From NCBI GenBank assembly GCA_027355725.1, contig DAIEHI010000122.1, forward strand, positions 1 to 32,159: 32,159 bases of DNA, read 5' to 3'. This DNA is from Acidimicrobiaceae bacterium (lineage in GTDB: Bacteria; Actinomycetota; Acidimicrobiia; Acidimicrobiales; RAAP-2). This document shows, piece after piece, positions 15,836 to 23,370 of the stretch (its first letter is position 1; every line of letters starts with the position of its first letter). A model generated the notes under the pieces. The model searched no databases. It saw only the letters and a list, made by a program, of their open reading frames with translations, and had not been told where the DNA came from. A program made the translations under genes and the position numbers.

Positions 15836-17020
15836 GTGCACAGTACCCAGACAATGACGGCTACCAAACCTCGTCCCGCGCAGTTCGAAGATCGACCGTT
15901 GCTCGTCTTTTGGGAGACCACTAAGGCCTGCGCTCTTGCGTGCGCGCATTGTCGAGCGTGCGCCCAACTCGAACCCGGACCCGACGAACTCACGACCTCA
16001 GAAGGTTTCGCACTCGTTGACGAGCTTGCGGCCATTGGTCGTCCGCGACCAATCCTGATCCTCACCGGCGGCGACTGCCTGCAACGCCCCGACATTTCGG
16101 ACATCGCTCGCTACGCTCAACAACAAGGTGTACCGGTCGCACTCTCGCCATCGGTCACGCCCTATCTCACGCCCGAACTGCTCGACGAATTGCTCAGCTA
16201 CGGCGTGCACAGTGCGTCACTCAGTCTCGACGGCTCCAACTCATCGACCCACGACACGCTGCGCGGCATTCCCGGCCATTACAACGCCACCCTTGACGCG
16301 ATCAAGATGTTGAAGAACCATGGTTACACCACCCAGATCAACACCACCGTGATGGCGGGCAACCTGCACGAGCTCGCCGACATCGCGGTCACGCTTCGTG
16401 ATCTCCAAGTCGACGTGTGGGAGGTCTTCTTTCTCATCACGACCGGTCGCGGTACCGACATCCTTGAGTCGTCAGCCCAGGAGAATGAAGACGTCTGCAA
16501 CTTCCTCGTCGACGCCTCCAGGTACGGGTTCACCGTTCGAACAGTGGAGGCTCCGTTCTTTCGTCGAATCGCCGCAGAACGAAAGGCCGACCCCGACTAC
16601 CTCGCATCGCACGCACCCGGCCCGCTTTACGTTGAGCTGCACGGACGTCTGGTCGAGCGTCTCGGAGAACCCACTGCTCCAGTTCGCGCACCGAGCGCGG
16701 CGACGCGAGACGGCAAGGGCATAATCTTCATCGCGAACAATGGTGACGTGTACCCTTCTGGATTCATGCCGTACCGGCTGGGAAACGTCCGCCAAAACAG
16801 TCTCATCGACATCTACCGCGACAACGAAGTGTTGCGCTCCATTCGAGCAGCCGACTTCGCCGAACCCTGCGCTTCGTGCACCCACGCCCAACTCTGTGGT
16901 GGCTCAAGGGCGCGCGCCTTGGCCAAGACCGGTGATCCCCTCGGGGCCGACCCAGGGTGCGTGCTCGTGGCCAACGCGCTTGAGGCCTCGGTATCGAACG
17001 TCCACCTTCGAGTTCACTGA
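15836..17020 (+). CDS. Radical SAM/SPASM domain protein
   Basis: A 394-residue protein. The radical SAM cluster motif CX3CX2C is Cys32, Cys36, Cys39 (KACALACAHC), followed by LTGGDCLQRPD and a SLDGSN block of the barrel. A C-terminal SPASM-type domain has Cys345, Cys348, Cys354 and Cys375, enough for an auxiliary iron-sulfur cluster. The overall pattern (LLVFWETTKACAL...RACAQ) resembles an actinobacterial family close to the NirJ/AhbC haem-modifying and peptide-modifying enzymes. No precursor peptide or haem gene is next to it, so the substrate is open. I chose the GTG at 15836, with AAGGATGGAG upstream; a TTG at 15818 and the ATG at 15854 are alternatives. Iron-sulfur dependence implies anaerobic or protected chemistry. 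Confidence 0.85.
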   Translation: MHSTQTMTATKPRPAQFEDRPLLVFWETTKACALACAHCRACAQLEPGPDELTTSEGFALVDELAAIGRPRPILILTGGDCLQRPDISDIARYAQQQGVPVALSPSVTPYLTPELLDELLSYGVHSASLSLDGSNSSTHDTLRGIPGHYNATLDAIKMLKNHGYTTQINTTVMAGNLHELADIAVTLRDLQVDVWEVFFLITTGRGTDILESSAQENEDVCNFLVDASRYGFTVRTVEAPFFRRIAAERKADPDYLASHAPGPLYVELHGRLVERLGEPTAPVRAPSAATRDGKGIIFIANNGDVYPSGFMPYRLGNVRQNSLIDIYRDNEVLRSIRAADFAEPCASCTHAQLCGGSRARALAKTGDPLGADPGCVLVANALEASVSNVHLRVH

Positions 17021-17068
17021 CACGAGCGCCCCATTCGAGGTGACGAACGCGCGGGCATGGCGGCCCGA

Positions 17069-17074
17069 TAAAAT
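17069..17074 (+). promoter_or_regulatory. -10 element, leaderless start of trhO
   Basis: TAAAAT, a strong -10 hexamer, ends exactly six bases before the GTG start at 17081. There is no Shine-Dalgarno site. It is the clearest leaderless start in the window. Confidence 0.55.
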
Positions 17075-17080
17075 TGCTCA

Positions 17081-17971
17081 GTGGAGTTGCAGAAGGTCAT
17101 CTTGTACTACGGCTTCACGCCATTGTCGGACCCCGAAGCGGTCATGCTCTGGCAGCGCACCCTGTGCGAATCACTCAATTTAAAGGGTCGCATACTCCTG
17201 TCGGGCCACGGCATCAATGGCACCCTCGGCGGGGACATGACGGCGCTCAAGCGCTATATCCGCCAGACCAAGAGCTATCCGGGATTCAAGGGTATCGACT
17301 TCAAGTGGTCTGACGGGACGGGCAATGATTTCCCGCGACTACGGATACGTGTGCGTGACGAGATCGTCTCGTTCGGCGCACCCGGAGAATTGGTCGTCGA
17401 CCACAATGGCGTCGTCGGCGGTGGCGTGCGACTGAAGCCAGAGGAGGTCCACGAACTCGTCGACCGACGAGGTGATGACGTCGTGTTCTTCGACGGCCGC
17501 AATGCCTTTGAAGCGAAGATCGGCAGATTCAAGAACGCGGTCGTGCCCGACGTCAATACGACGAGGGACTTCGTGAGCGAGCTTGAAAGCGGCAAGTACG
17601 ACCATTTGAAGCATCGCCCGATCGTGACGTACTGCACGGGCGGGATCAGATGCGAAGTCCTGTCATCGGTGATGAAACGACGAGGCTTCGAAGAGGTCTA
17701 CCAGATGGAAGGTGGCATTGTCCGCTACGGTGAGCGCTTCGCCGACAGGGGACTGTGGGAAGGTTCTCTCTACATCTTTGACGCCCGGATGAACCACGAG
17801 TTCAGTGAAGAGGCCGCGACGATCGGCACCTGCGAACGATGTGACGCACCGACGAGCAAGTACTACAACTGCGCGAACCTGGCGTGTCGAAAACTCATCC
17901 TGCTCTGCCATGCGTGCACGGTCGACAACGTGAGTCGCATGTGCTCTTCGAGTCACTCCAACGCCTTCTAA
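17081..17971 (+). CDS. trhO: tRNA uridine-34 hydroxylase, rhodanese family (TrhO/YceA)
   Basis: A 296-residue UPF0176 protein. An N-terminal acylphosphatase-like domain (residues 1-100, with the family's [14 protein letters not shown] block) precedes a rhodanese domain. The rhodanese active-site loop is CTGGIRCE at residues 185-192, with Cys185 as catalytic residue. A cysteine-rich C-terminus ([18 protein letters not shown]) may bind zinc. Family members hydroxylate uridine 34 of certain tRNAs using prephenate-independent, oxygen-dependent chemistry. The start is GTG 17081, six bases after TAAAAT, so the mRNA is probably leaderless. It is 60 bp after the radical SAM gene but seems to have its own promoter. 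Length is typical (about 300). Confidence 0.9.
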   Translation: MELQKVILYYGFTPLSDPEAVMLWQRTLCESLNLKGRILLSGHGINGTLGGDMTALKRYIRQTKSYPGFKGIDFKWSDGTGNDFPRLRIRVRDEIVSFGAPGELVVDHNGVVGGGVRLKPEEVHELVDRRGDDVVFFDGRNAFEAKIGRFKNAVVPDVNTTRDFVSELESGKYDHLKHRPIVTYCTGGIRCEVLSSVMKRRGFEEVYQMEGGIVRYGERFADRGLWEGSLYIFDARMNHEFSEEAATIGTCERCDAPTSKYYNCANLACRKLILLCHACTVDNVSRMCSSSHSNAF

Positions 17972-18011
17972 TACCCCGGGTCAATCAGCCCTCAGTGTGC
18001 AAAGAATGCGC

Positions 18012-18323
18012 TCAGTCCTCGACGCCGCGCGCCTCGAGTTCTTCGACGACTGACTTATATCCCGCGTTGGTCAGCAGATGGCGAAGATCGAGGACCTGCT
18101 GCACGTCGATGTCCTTGTGACGGGGCTTCTCGAGAAAGAGCATGCCGTTGCCCACGTGGACGCGGACCTTGCCTTCGCCACTCTCTTCAACGGTGCCCAC
18201 GGCTTCGAGCAGCGACACGACGGTGCGCCAATCGATGTTGTGACTCGTCGGATGCTGGAAGATCTTCATGAGCGTGTCGCGGTGGTGGTTGTTGAGATCC
18301 GCTAGATCTGAGGAGTGTGTCAT
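18012..18323 (-). CDS. Small conserved protein of unknown function
   Basis: A 103-residue soluble protein. I recognise its pattern as a conserved hypothetical family of actinobacteria and proteobacteria: an N-terminal NNHHRDTLMKIFQHP motif, SHNIDWRTVVSLLEAVG, then a beta-rich section and KPRHKDIDVQQVLDLRHLLTNAGY. The HNIDW...LLEAVG arrangement and size faintly recall the HicA double-stranded-RNA-binding fold, but the HicA catalytic context is not evident and no HicB partner is adjacent. The ATG at 18323 has AAAGGGG five bases upstream. TATGGT farther upstream may be its -10. It converges with trhO (40 bp gap). Confidence 0.7.
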   Translation of the reverse strand: MTHSSDLADLNNHHRDTLMKIFQHPTSHNIDWRTVVSLLEAVGTVEESGEGKVRVHVGNGMLFLEKPRHKDIDVQQVLDLRHLLTNAGYKSVVEELEARGVED

Positions 18324-18403
18324 GAGTACCCCTTTCAGTCACACCATACGCTTCACCTCGATACGTCGCCTCGGGCGCACCAGTGACCAAAGCCCCCAAT
18401 GAG

Positions 18404-18847
18404 CTAGAGCAGTCGCGCCTGGTTGTACTTCATCTCTCCGAGCACGATTCGACTCTGAACGTCTCGAGCGCCGAGGTGACGAAGGGTGTCGACCACTGAC
18501 TGGAGTTCATCGGTGGTTCTACAGCCAATTCGAAGCTGGTAGTCGAGTTCACCGGTGGTGTGGATGACCTGCAGGACCTGGGGCACACTCTCGAGACTGC
18601 GCTCAAAATCGTGACGATCGACCGATTCCTTCAATTTGATGTCGGTGAGCGAGTGCAAGGTTCGCCCGAGACGGTTCATATTGAGTTCTGCGTGAAATCC
18701 TTCGATGACTCCGGACTGGCGAAGTCGACGTACCCGGTCAGCGGTGCTATTCGAGCTCAAGTGCACGAGCGACGCGAGCTGTTGATAACTGAGCCGAGCG
18801 TCATCGATCAAGGCGTGCAGCAGCATGCGGTCTATGTCGTCCAACAC
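18404..18847 (-). CDS. Lrp/AsnC-family transcriptional regulator
   Basis: A 147-residue regulator. An N-terminal winged helix-turn-helix (about 3-60: IDRMLLHALIDDARLSYQQLASLVHLSSNSTADRVRRL is the pattern, in two pieces of the usual family consensus) is followed by a RAM ligand-binding domain (about 65-140, with IHTTGELDYQLRI and the GARDVQSRIVLGEMK end). Such proteins form dimers to octamers and respond to amino acids. The start is a GTG with AAGGGA just upstream. It is divergent from the membrane protein at 18974, the normal layout for Lrp-type control of a neighbouring transporter. An 8-bp inverted repeat in the shared promoter region is a candidate operator. Confidence 0.9.
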   Translation of the reverse strand: MLDDIDRMLLHALIDDARLSYQQLASLVHLSSNSTADRVRRLRQSGVIEGFHAELNMNRLGRTLHSLTDIKLKESVDRHDFERSLESVPQVLQVIHTTGELDYQLRIGCRTTDELQSVVDTLRHLGARDVQSRIVLGEMKYNQARLL

Positions 18848-18897
18848 GAATCCCTTCTCGTGACCTCGAATTACGAGGTATTTCTAAATAGTACAGA

Positions 18898-18935
18898 GAT
18901 TATTGACGACTAGGTGCGCTATCAGACCAATAATC
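18898..18935. promoter_or_regulatory. Inverted repeat, candidate Lrp operator
   Basis: GATTATTG (18898-18905) and CAATAATC (18928-18935) are exact reverse complements separated by 22 bases. They lie in the AT-rich 126-bp region between the Lrp gene and the divergent membrane protein. Centre-to-centre spacing is about 30 bases, close to three helical turns, as expected for a multimeric regulator. Confidence 0.4.
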
Positions 18936-18961
18936 CGAGTCATTTGAGGCTGATTCACAAA

Positions 18962-18967
18962 TATTCT
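18962..18967 (+). promoter_or_regulatory. -10 element, leaderless start of the membrane protein
   Basis: TATTCT followed by exactly six bases and the ATG at 18974. No Shine-Dalgarno site is present in the AT-rich upstream sequence. Confidence 0.5.
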
Positions 18968-18973
18968 TAATGC

Positions 18974-19813
18974 ATGGTTTTCGTCGTTCTTCAACTCATA
19001 CTCGTCCCCCTTGCCGTTGTCGCAGGGACTCTCGCCCAACGTCGCCTGGGCCACACCATTGGCGGACTCATCATTGGCCTTCCGCTCGCCAGTCTGCCGA
19101 TGTTGTTGATCATCGCGCTCCAGCGCGGGACCACATTCGCCATCTCGATGTCCAATGCCGACCTCATTGGCAGCCTGGCTGAGGTGGCCGTGATCCTCGT
19201 CTACGTACTCGCGGCTCGACGCCTCGCGCCCGCACCAACACTGCTCAGCGCGGTGGGTGCCTTCGTGCTCGTCGCGGGTGTCCTGCACTTCTTCACGTTT
19301 CCCACCCTCCTCGCGGGTGTCGCCTCCATCATTGCCTTCATGATCGCGCTTCGGGTGTGGCCCGCCCCGAGCAACAAGATCATCGAGGGAGGTCGTGACC
19401 GACTCCTACTTCGAGTCGTGCTCTCGGGCGGATTCGGCGTGTTGGTCCTCGTCTTGGCCGGTCCTATCGGACCAGGTTTCACCGGACTGGCGGCCGCGTT
19501 ACCGGTTTCGAGTCTCGTGATGGCCTTTGTCACCCATCAAAGCCACGGTGGCGACGCGTCGTCAAAGCTCCTCGAGGGTGTCGCTCGCGGATCCTTTGCC
19601 TACGTGGCGGCGATCTTCACCTTCACCGAAGCGCTGTCAACCGGTAGCGCCTGGACCGCATTCGCGCTGAGTACGGTCGTAGCGATCGTCGTGCAGGGCG
19701 CCACATTGCTCTGGGACACCAAGCCGGCGCTCAAGCGTGCGCTCACCAGTCCCTCCCTCTGGCCCCGCGTTCTGCTCGAACAGCAGCCCATTGCCTTCAT
19801 GGCGCGCCATTAA
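18974..19813 (+). CDS. Two-repeat integral membrane protein, possible transporter
   Basis: A 279-residue hydrophobic protein with about eight or nine membrane helices. Two related blocks stand out. Residues ~24-52 read GHTIGGLIIGLPLASLPML; residues ~163-191 read GPGFTGLAAALPVSSLVMA. Both follow G-x3-GL-x3-LP-x2-SL-x-M, so the protein looks like an internal duplication, as in many small-molecule transporters. I know similar unnamed actinobacterial membrane proteins but no function. Its divergence from an Lrp/AsnC regulator suggests an amino-acid-related export or import role. The mRNA is predicted leaderless. The following S51 peptidase gene starts 64 bp on and may be co-transcribed. Confidence 0.65.
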   Translation: MVFVVLQLILVPLAVVAGTLAQRRLGHTIGGLIIGLPLASLPMLLIIALQRGTTFAISMSNADLIGSLAEVAVILVYVLAARRLAPAPTLLSAVGAFVLVAGVLHFFTFPTLLAGVASIIAFMIALRVWPAPSNKIIEGGRDRLLLRVVLSGGFGVLVLVLAGPIGPGFTGLAAALPVSSLVMAFVTHQSHGGDASSKLLEGVARGSFAYVAAIFTFTEALSTGSAWTAFALSTVVAIVVQGATLLWDTKPALKRALTSPSLWPRVLLEQQPIAFMARH

Positions 19814-19877
19814 TCCACGTTCGAATCGTTAACCTCAAGACAGGCATCGAAAGGTGCCCTATCTCGTGGAGACGACA

Positions 19878-20591
19878 ATGACATCAACCTCGCGGCCGGG
19901 TCCACTCGCCCTCGTAGGCTCGGGCGAGTACCTGACCCAGATGACCGACATCGAGGGGAGTCTCCTCGAGGGACGAGCGCCACGATACGTGCAATTGGCG
20001 ACCGCTGCGGTACCCGACGGCCCAGACGTCGTCGAACATTGGCACGACCTCGGACGCCAGCAAGCCAACCGGCTCGGCGTCGAGCCCGTCATCGTGCGCG
20101 TGAACGACCGTGAAGACGCAGAGCGCAGCGAGGTGGCACGACTCATCGCGGGCGCCGGTCTCATCTATCTCTCCGGCGGCGATCCGCGCTATCTCGCTAA
20201 TACCCTGCGCGGCACCGTCGTCTGGCAGGCAATCGTCGACGAATGGCGCGCGGGTGCCGCACTCGCTGGATGCAGCGCGGGTGCCATGGCGCTCACCTCG
20301 TGGGTGCCATCGCTGCGCCATCCACGTCGCGGCGCCACCGAAGGACTGTCGCTCCTGCCCCAGCTTCGCGTCATCCCTCATTTCGACGCCTTCTCAGCAC
20401 GTATGCCCGACATCATCACCCGCTTTCTCGTGCCGCACGATCAGAGTGTCACGGTGGTTGGTATCGATGAGGACACCGCGCTCATCGGCGGTCCCCACGA
20501 GTGGACAGTGCGCGGTCGCCAGTCCGCGTGGATCTTGAGTGTCGAGGGTCGACGTGAACTCGTCGAGGGCCAGACGTTCACGACCGCGTAA
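19878..20591 (+). CDS. Peptidase S51 / cyanophycinase-like type 1 glutamine amidotransferase fold
   Basis: A 237-residue protein with the S51 nucleophile elbow GCSAGAM (Ser133), an upstream LSGGDPRYL block, the VIPHFDAF histidine region and GIDEDTALI. S51 members are aspartyl dipeptidases (PepE) or cyanophycinases; no cyanophycin synthetase is in view, so a dipeptidase-like role is the safer guess. I chose the ATG at 19878 because GGAG lies six bases upstream. A GTG at 19854 would add eight residues with no ribosome site. Same strand as the two-repeat membrane protein, so it may share its Lrp-controlled promoter, linking peptide breakdown and amino-acid transport (inference). Confidence 0.8.
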   Translation: MTSTSRPGPLALVGSGEYLTQMTDIEGSLLEGRAPRYVQLATAAVPDGPDVVEHWHDLGRQQANRLGVEPVIVRVNDREDAERSEVARLIAGAGLIYLSGGDPRYLANTLRGTVVWQAIVDEWRAGAALAGCSAGAMALTSWVPSLRHPRRGATEGLSLLPQLRVIPHFDAFSARMPDIITRFLVPHDQSVTVVGIDEDTALIGGPHEWTVRGRQSAWILSVEGRRELVEGQTFTTA

Positions 20592-20630
20592 GCCTGCGAC
20601 ACTCGCAGCTTCAATCTCGTACCAGCATCG

Positions 20631-21215
20631 TTACCTGAACACGTTCGCCGCGTGCGAACCCACCTCGTCGAGACGACCCGCCGAGCGAACGAGCAGGGCG
20701 CCAAAGGCGAACGCGGTGAGTACCTGGGCGAGAAAGAGGACGTGCAGTATCACCAGATAGTCAATGACCGCGAGGGTCAGGCCCACCAGTTCTATACCGA
20801 GGAGCACGCGGGTCCAAAGCGTTCGCCGTAGTCGCACGTACATCCAAAGTACGACCAGTGGTTCGAACAGCATCGTGATGATGCCAACGACCGTATGAAA
20901 GTCCTTCAGCCCGTGATTCAACGTGTAGCCGTAGGTACTGATGACGGTGAGCACCATCAAGATGGCATAGACGAAGAGGACCGCCGAGTACGTCCGCGCG
21001 ACCGGTCCCAGATCGGCGAGTGCGCGCACCGCGCGCGCGGCATACAGCGCGCATCCGAAGAACGCGATCGAATACGGAACAGCGGTCTTGATGTGAATGC
21101 CGTAATTGCTGAACCCGGCTTCATTCCACTTGAGTACGAATCCCGGATGCAGCGCGATGCATATCGCCGAAAAGACCGCCAGGCAGACCTGGCTCCAAAG
21201 AACACTGCTTCGCAC
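20631..21215 (-). CDS. Six-helix membrane protein of unknown function
   Basis: A 194-residue membrane protein with about six hydrophobic segments, a conserved-looking NEAGFSNYGIHIKTAVPY loop after the first helix and a charged ELVGLTL region before the last pair. I do not recognise a named family. The frame is open to 21362, but that would overlap LysR, so the start must be lower. GTG 21215 has AGGAG four bases upstream; GTG 21227 is the alternative (198 residues). The start region lies in a perfect 10-bp hairpin, which could restrict translation or end the LysR transcript. It converges with the S51 gene (39 bp gap) and follows LysR by about 50 bp on the same strand. Confidence 0.65.
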   Translation of the reverse strand: MRSSVLWSQVCLAVFSAICIALHPGFVLKWNEAGFSNYGIHIKTAVPYSIAFFGCALYAARAVRALADLGPVARTYSAVLFVYAILMVLTVISTYGYTLNHGLKDFHTVVGIITMLFEPLVVLWMYVRLRRTLWTRVLLGIELVGLTLAVIDYLVILHVLFLAQVLTAFAFGALLVRSAGRLDEVGSHAANVFR

Positions 21216-21237
21216 TCGGCTCCTCACGAGCCGAGTG
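21213..21237 (-). promoter_or_regulatory. Perfect 10-bp hairpin over the ribosome site and start codon
   Basis: CACTCGGCTC (21213-21222) pairs exactly with GAGCCGAGTG (21228-21237), leaving a 5-base loop. On the minus strand the AGGAG Shine-Dalgarno sequence spans loop and arm, and the GTG at 21215 closes the arm. The hairpin lies 27 bases after the LysR stop. It could act as a LysR terminator (no T-run follows) or as a translational gate. Confidence 0.45.
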
Positions 21238-21264
21238 TAATTTGCTCCTTCGATTCGGACCTGG

Positions 21265-22170
21265 TCACTGGGGATCGTGCGCTTGGCGCAAGAAGAGTCG
21301 TGCCGCACTCGAGAGTGGTTGATCGTGGGGCCAGACCGCTCGAATCGAACGATCGAGCGCAATGCCCGTGGAGGCGACTTCCACGAGGACGCCGTCTCGA
21401 AGGTCGCCCTTGACCGCGAGCGTGCTCAAGATACCAGGGCCGATGCCCGAGGCGACCGCGGACTTGATCGCGGTGGTCGACGCCAATTCGACGAGCGGCG
21501 TCGTGGTCTGACCGTGGCGCTGCAAGGCGGCTTCGAGTACCTCACGGGTGCCCGATCCCGACTCGCGCAGTACGAGTGACACCCCCGCGAGATCTCTCGC
21601 ACTAACGGGAGAACGTCGCCGCGCCCACGGATGCGACGGTGCGACGACGATGACGAGCGTGTCAGTGAGGACTACCTTCGACTCAAGTCCCGCGGGAGCT
21701 CGCTGACCCTCGACGAATCCAATGTCCGCTCCGTGATCCACCATCACTTGGACCACGTGCTCAGAGTTCGCCATCGTGAGGGCGACCGTAGTTTCGGGAT
21801 TCGAGATCTGGAATCTGTTGAGCCAGGTTGGAATGAGGTACTCAGCCACCGTCATGCTTGAGACGATGCGCAGGTGGTGCTTGCCCTCGGAGCGCGCGGC
21901 GTTCACGCCGAGCATCAGATTCTGCATTGCGTCGATGACTTCGTCCCCCCACTGCACGACAGCGAGGCCCGCGCGCGTCAATGTCGCGCGACCGTTCGAT
22001 CGGTCCAACAGCGTGAGTCCAAGCGTGTGCTCGAGTGAGCGCAGACGCATGCTCGCGGCGGGCTGGCTGATGTTGTGCGCGAGTGCCGCCTGACGAATCG
22101 ATCCGGCCGACGCCACACTCTTCAAGAGGTCTAGCGAGCGGACATCCGGCGTCGGTTCGGGAAGTGGCAT
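21265..22170 (-). CDS. LysR-family transcriptional regulator
   Basis: A 301-residue LysR-type regulator. The N-terminal helix-turn-helix (about 12-62) has the typical SIRQAALAHNISQPAASMRL and LGLTLLDRS. The substrate-binding domain (about 95-295) is of the CbbR/CysB-like type, with RIVSSMTVAEYLIP, ADIGFVEG and VLRESGSGTREVLE. It is divergent from a YeiH-type exporter; in other bacteria the YeiE LysR protein stands beside YeiH, so it probably controls that gene. The ATG at 22170 has no Shine-Dalgarno site; TAAGGT on the minus strand ends exactly six bases upstream. A palindrome over this region suggests autoregulation. Confidence 0.92.
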   Translation of the reverse strand: MPLPEPTPDVRSLDLLKSVASAGSIRQAALAHNISQPAASMRLRSLEHTLGLTLLDRSNGRATLTRAGLAVVQWGDEVIDAMQNLMLGVNAARSEGKHHLRIVSSMTVAEYLIPTWLNRFQISNPETTVALTMANSEHVVQVMVDHGADIGFVEGQRAPAGLESKVVLTDTLVIVVAPSHPWARRRSPVSARDLAGVSLVLRESGSGTREVLEAALQRHGQTTTPLVELASTTAIKSAVASGIGPGILSTLAVKGDLRDGVLVEVASTGIALDRSIRAVWPHDQPLSSAARLFLRQAHDPQ

Positions 22171-22183
22171 AAGTAAACCTTAT
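22169..22183. promoter_or_regulatory. LysR-type T-N11-A palindrome over the regulator's own -10 and start
   Basis: ATAAG (22169-22173), TAAAC, CTTAT (22179-22183), with T22170 and A22182 forming the T-N11-A core of LysR boxes. On the minus strand it includes the predicted -10 TAAGGT (22177-22182) and part of the LysR ATG. Bound LysR would block its own promoter while sitting about 60 bases upstream of the exporter start. Confidence 0.5.
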
Positions 22184-22241
22184 AGCCATGTCACAATTTT
22201 CGCACTTATTAGGGCGCTCATTCACTGCGAGGGTGGATGTG

Positions 22242-23327
22242 ATGCCAAAGACGCCCTCTCCCACAACAGTACAATCTGATGAGTCCCCGAGCGACCTCGC
22301 CCACACCGGGCTCGCACGACGCACGCGAGCACTGGTGCCGGGACTGTTCATCTCAATCGTCCTCGCCACTCTGGCGACGATTGCGGGTAATCACTTTCGC
22401 GTCATCGGCGCACCGGTGTTCGCCATCGTAGGAGGGATGCTCATCTCGAGCTTCGTCTCGAAGAAGCAGGTGCTGCAGGCGGGCATTGGATTCTCGAGCA
22501 AGTCCGTCCTCAAGGGCTCAATCATCGTGCTCGGTACCGGACTTTCTTTTCGCGAGGTGGTCGTCACGGGCGTGTCCTCACTGCCCGTGCTGCTCGGCAC
22601 GCTCGTCATCGCCCTCGTCAGCGCGTGGCTGATCGGACGATGGCTCTTGATCGATAGTGACCTCACGACCTTGATCGGCGTCGGCACTGCGATCTGCGGG
22701 GCGTCGGCCATCGCCGCCACCGACGCCGTAATCAGTGCGGCCGAGTCTGACGTCTCCTACGCCATCTCGACCATCTTCTTCTTCAACGTCACTGCTGTCT
22801 TGACCTTCCCCGCGCTCGGACACCTCATGCACCTCTCGTCGCACGCCTTTGGCCTGTGGTCGGGTACCGCGGTCAATGACATGTCCTCGGTGGTGGCTGC
22901 GTCAACCGTCTATTCCAAGGCCGCCGCATCTTTTGCGGTCATCGTGAAGCTCACGCGGACCCTGATGATCATTCCGATCACGATTGGCCTCGCGTCACTG
23001 CGAGCCCGCTCGAAGGCAGGACGCACCCCTGGTATTGCGCCTTCACGGATCGCCACCGTGCGCAAGGTCTTTCCAGTCTTCATCATCTGGTTCCTCGTGG
23101 CGGTCTTCGCCAATTCAATGAACTGGATCGCTAGCGCATGGCACCCGGACCTCGCGCTGGTCGCAGGATTCATGATCAGCGTGGCCCTGGGCGCCATCGG
23201 GATGTCGAGCAATTTCTACGAGATTCGAAAAATGGGAGCGCGGCCCTTGTTGATGGGCGGTGCCCTGTGGATCCTGGTCTCGTCATCCAGTCTCGGTCTC
23301 CAGATGCTGAGCAATCATCTGTTTTGA
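22242..23327 (+). CDS. YeiH/UPF0324-family putative sulfate/sulfonate-related exporter
   Basis: A 361-residue membrane protein with about ten helices. Family blocks are visible: FAIVGGMLISSF, the GIGFSSKSVLKGSIIVLGTGLSF pattern, IGVGTAICGASAIAATDAVI (the family's hallmark cysteine region) and FGLWSGTAVNDMSSVVAA. UPF0324 proteins are annotated as putative sulfate exporters, but experimental support is thin. I chose the ATG at 22242, which has GAGGG eight bases upstream; the in-frame ATG at 22188 lacks a ribosome site and would overlap the regulator's control region. The gene is divergent from LysR, a common pairing. Confidence 0.85.
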   Translation: MPKTPSPTTVQSDESPSDLAHTGLARRTRALVPGLFISIVLATLATIAGNHFRVIGAPVFAIVGGMLISSFVSKKQVLQAGIGFSSKSVLKGSIIVLGTGLSFREVVVTGVSSLPVLLGTLVIALVSAWLIGRWLLIDSDLTTLIGVGTAICGASAIAATDAVISAAESDVSYAISTIFFFNVTAVLTFPALGHLMHLSSHAFGLWSGTAVNDMSSVVAASTVYSKAAASFAVIVKLTRTLMIIPITIGLASLRARSKAGRTPGIAPSRIATVRKVFPVFIIWFLVAVFANSMNWIASAWHPDLALVAGFMISVALGAIGMSSNFYEIRKMGARPLLMGGALWILVSSSSLGLQMLSNHLF

Positions 23328-23358
23328 GTGCTCGGACCCGCAACCTCGATCGCGGCCC

Positions 23359-23364
23359 TAGGTT
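23359..23364 (+). promoter_or_regulatory. -10 element, leaderless start of the methyltransferase
   Basis: TAGGTT followed by exactly six bases and the ATG at 23371; no Shine-Dalgarno site. It lies in the 43-bp gap after the exporter gene. Confidence 0.4.
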
Positions 23365-23370
23365 CTCTGC

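Noticed and set aside
18012..18323. HicA toxin
   Set aside because: Only a vague fold resemblance; no HicB partner and no clear HicA catalytic motif.
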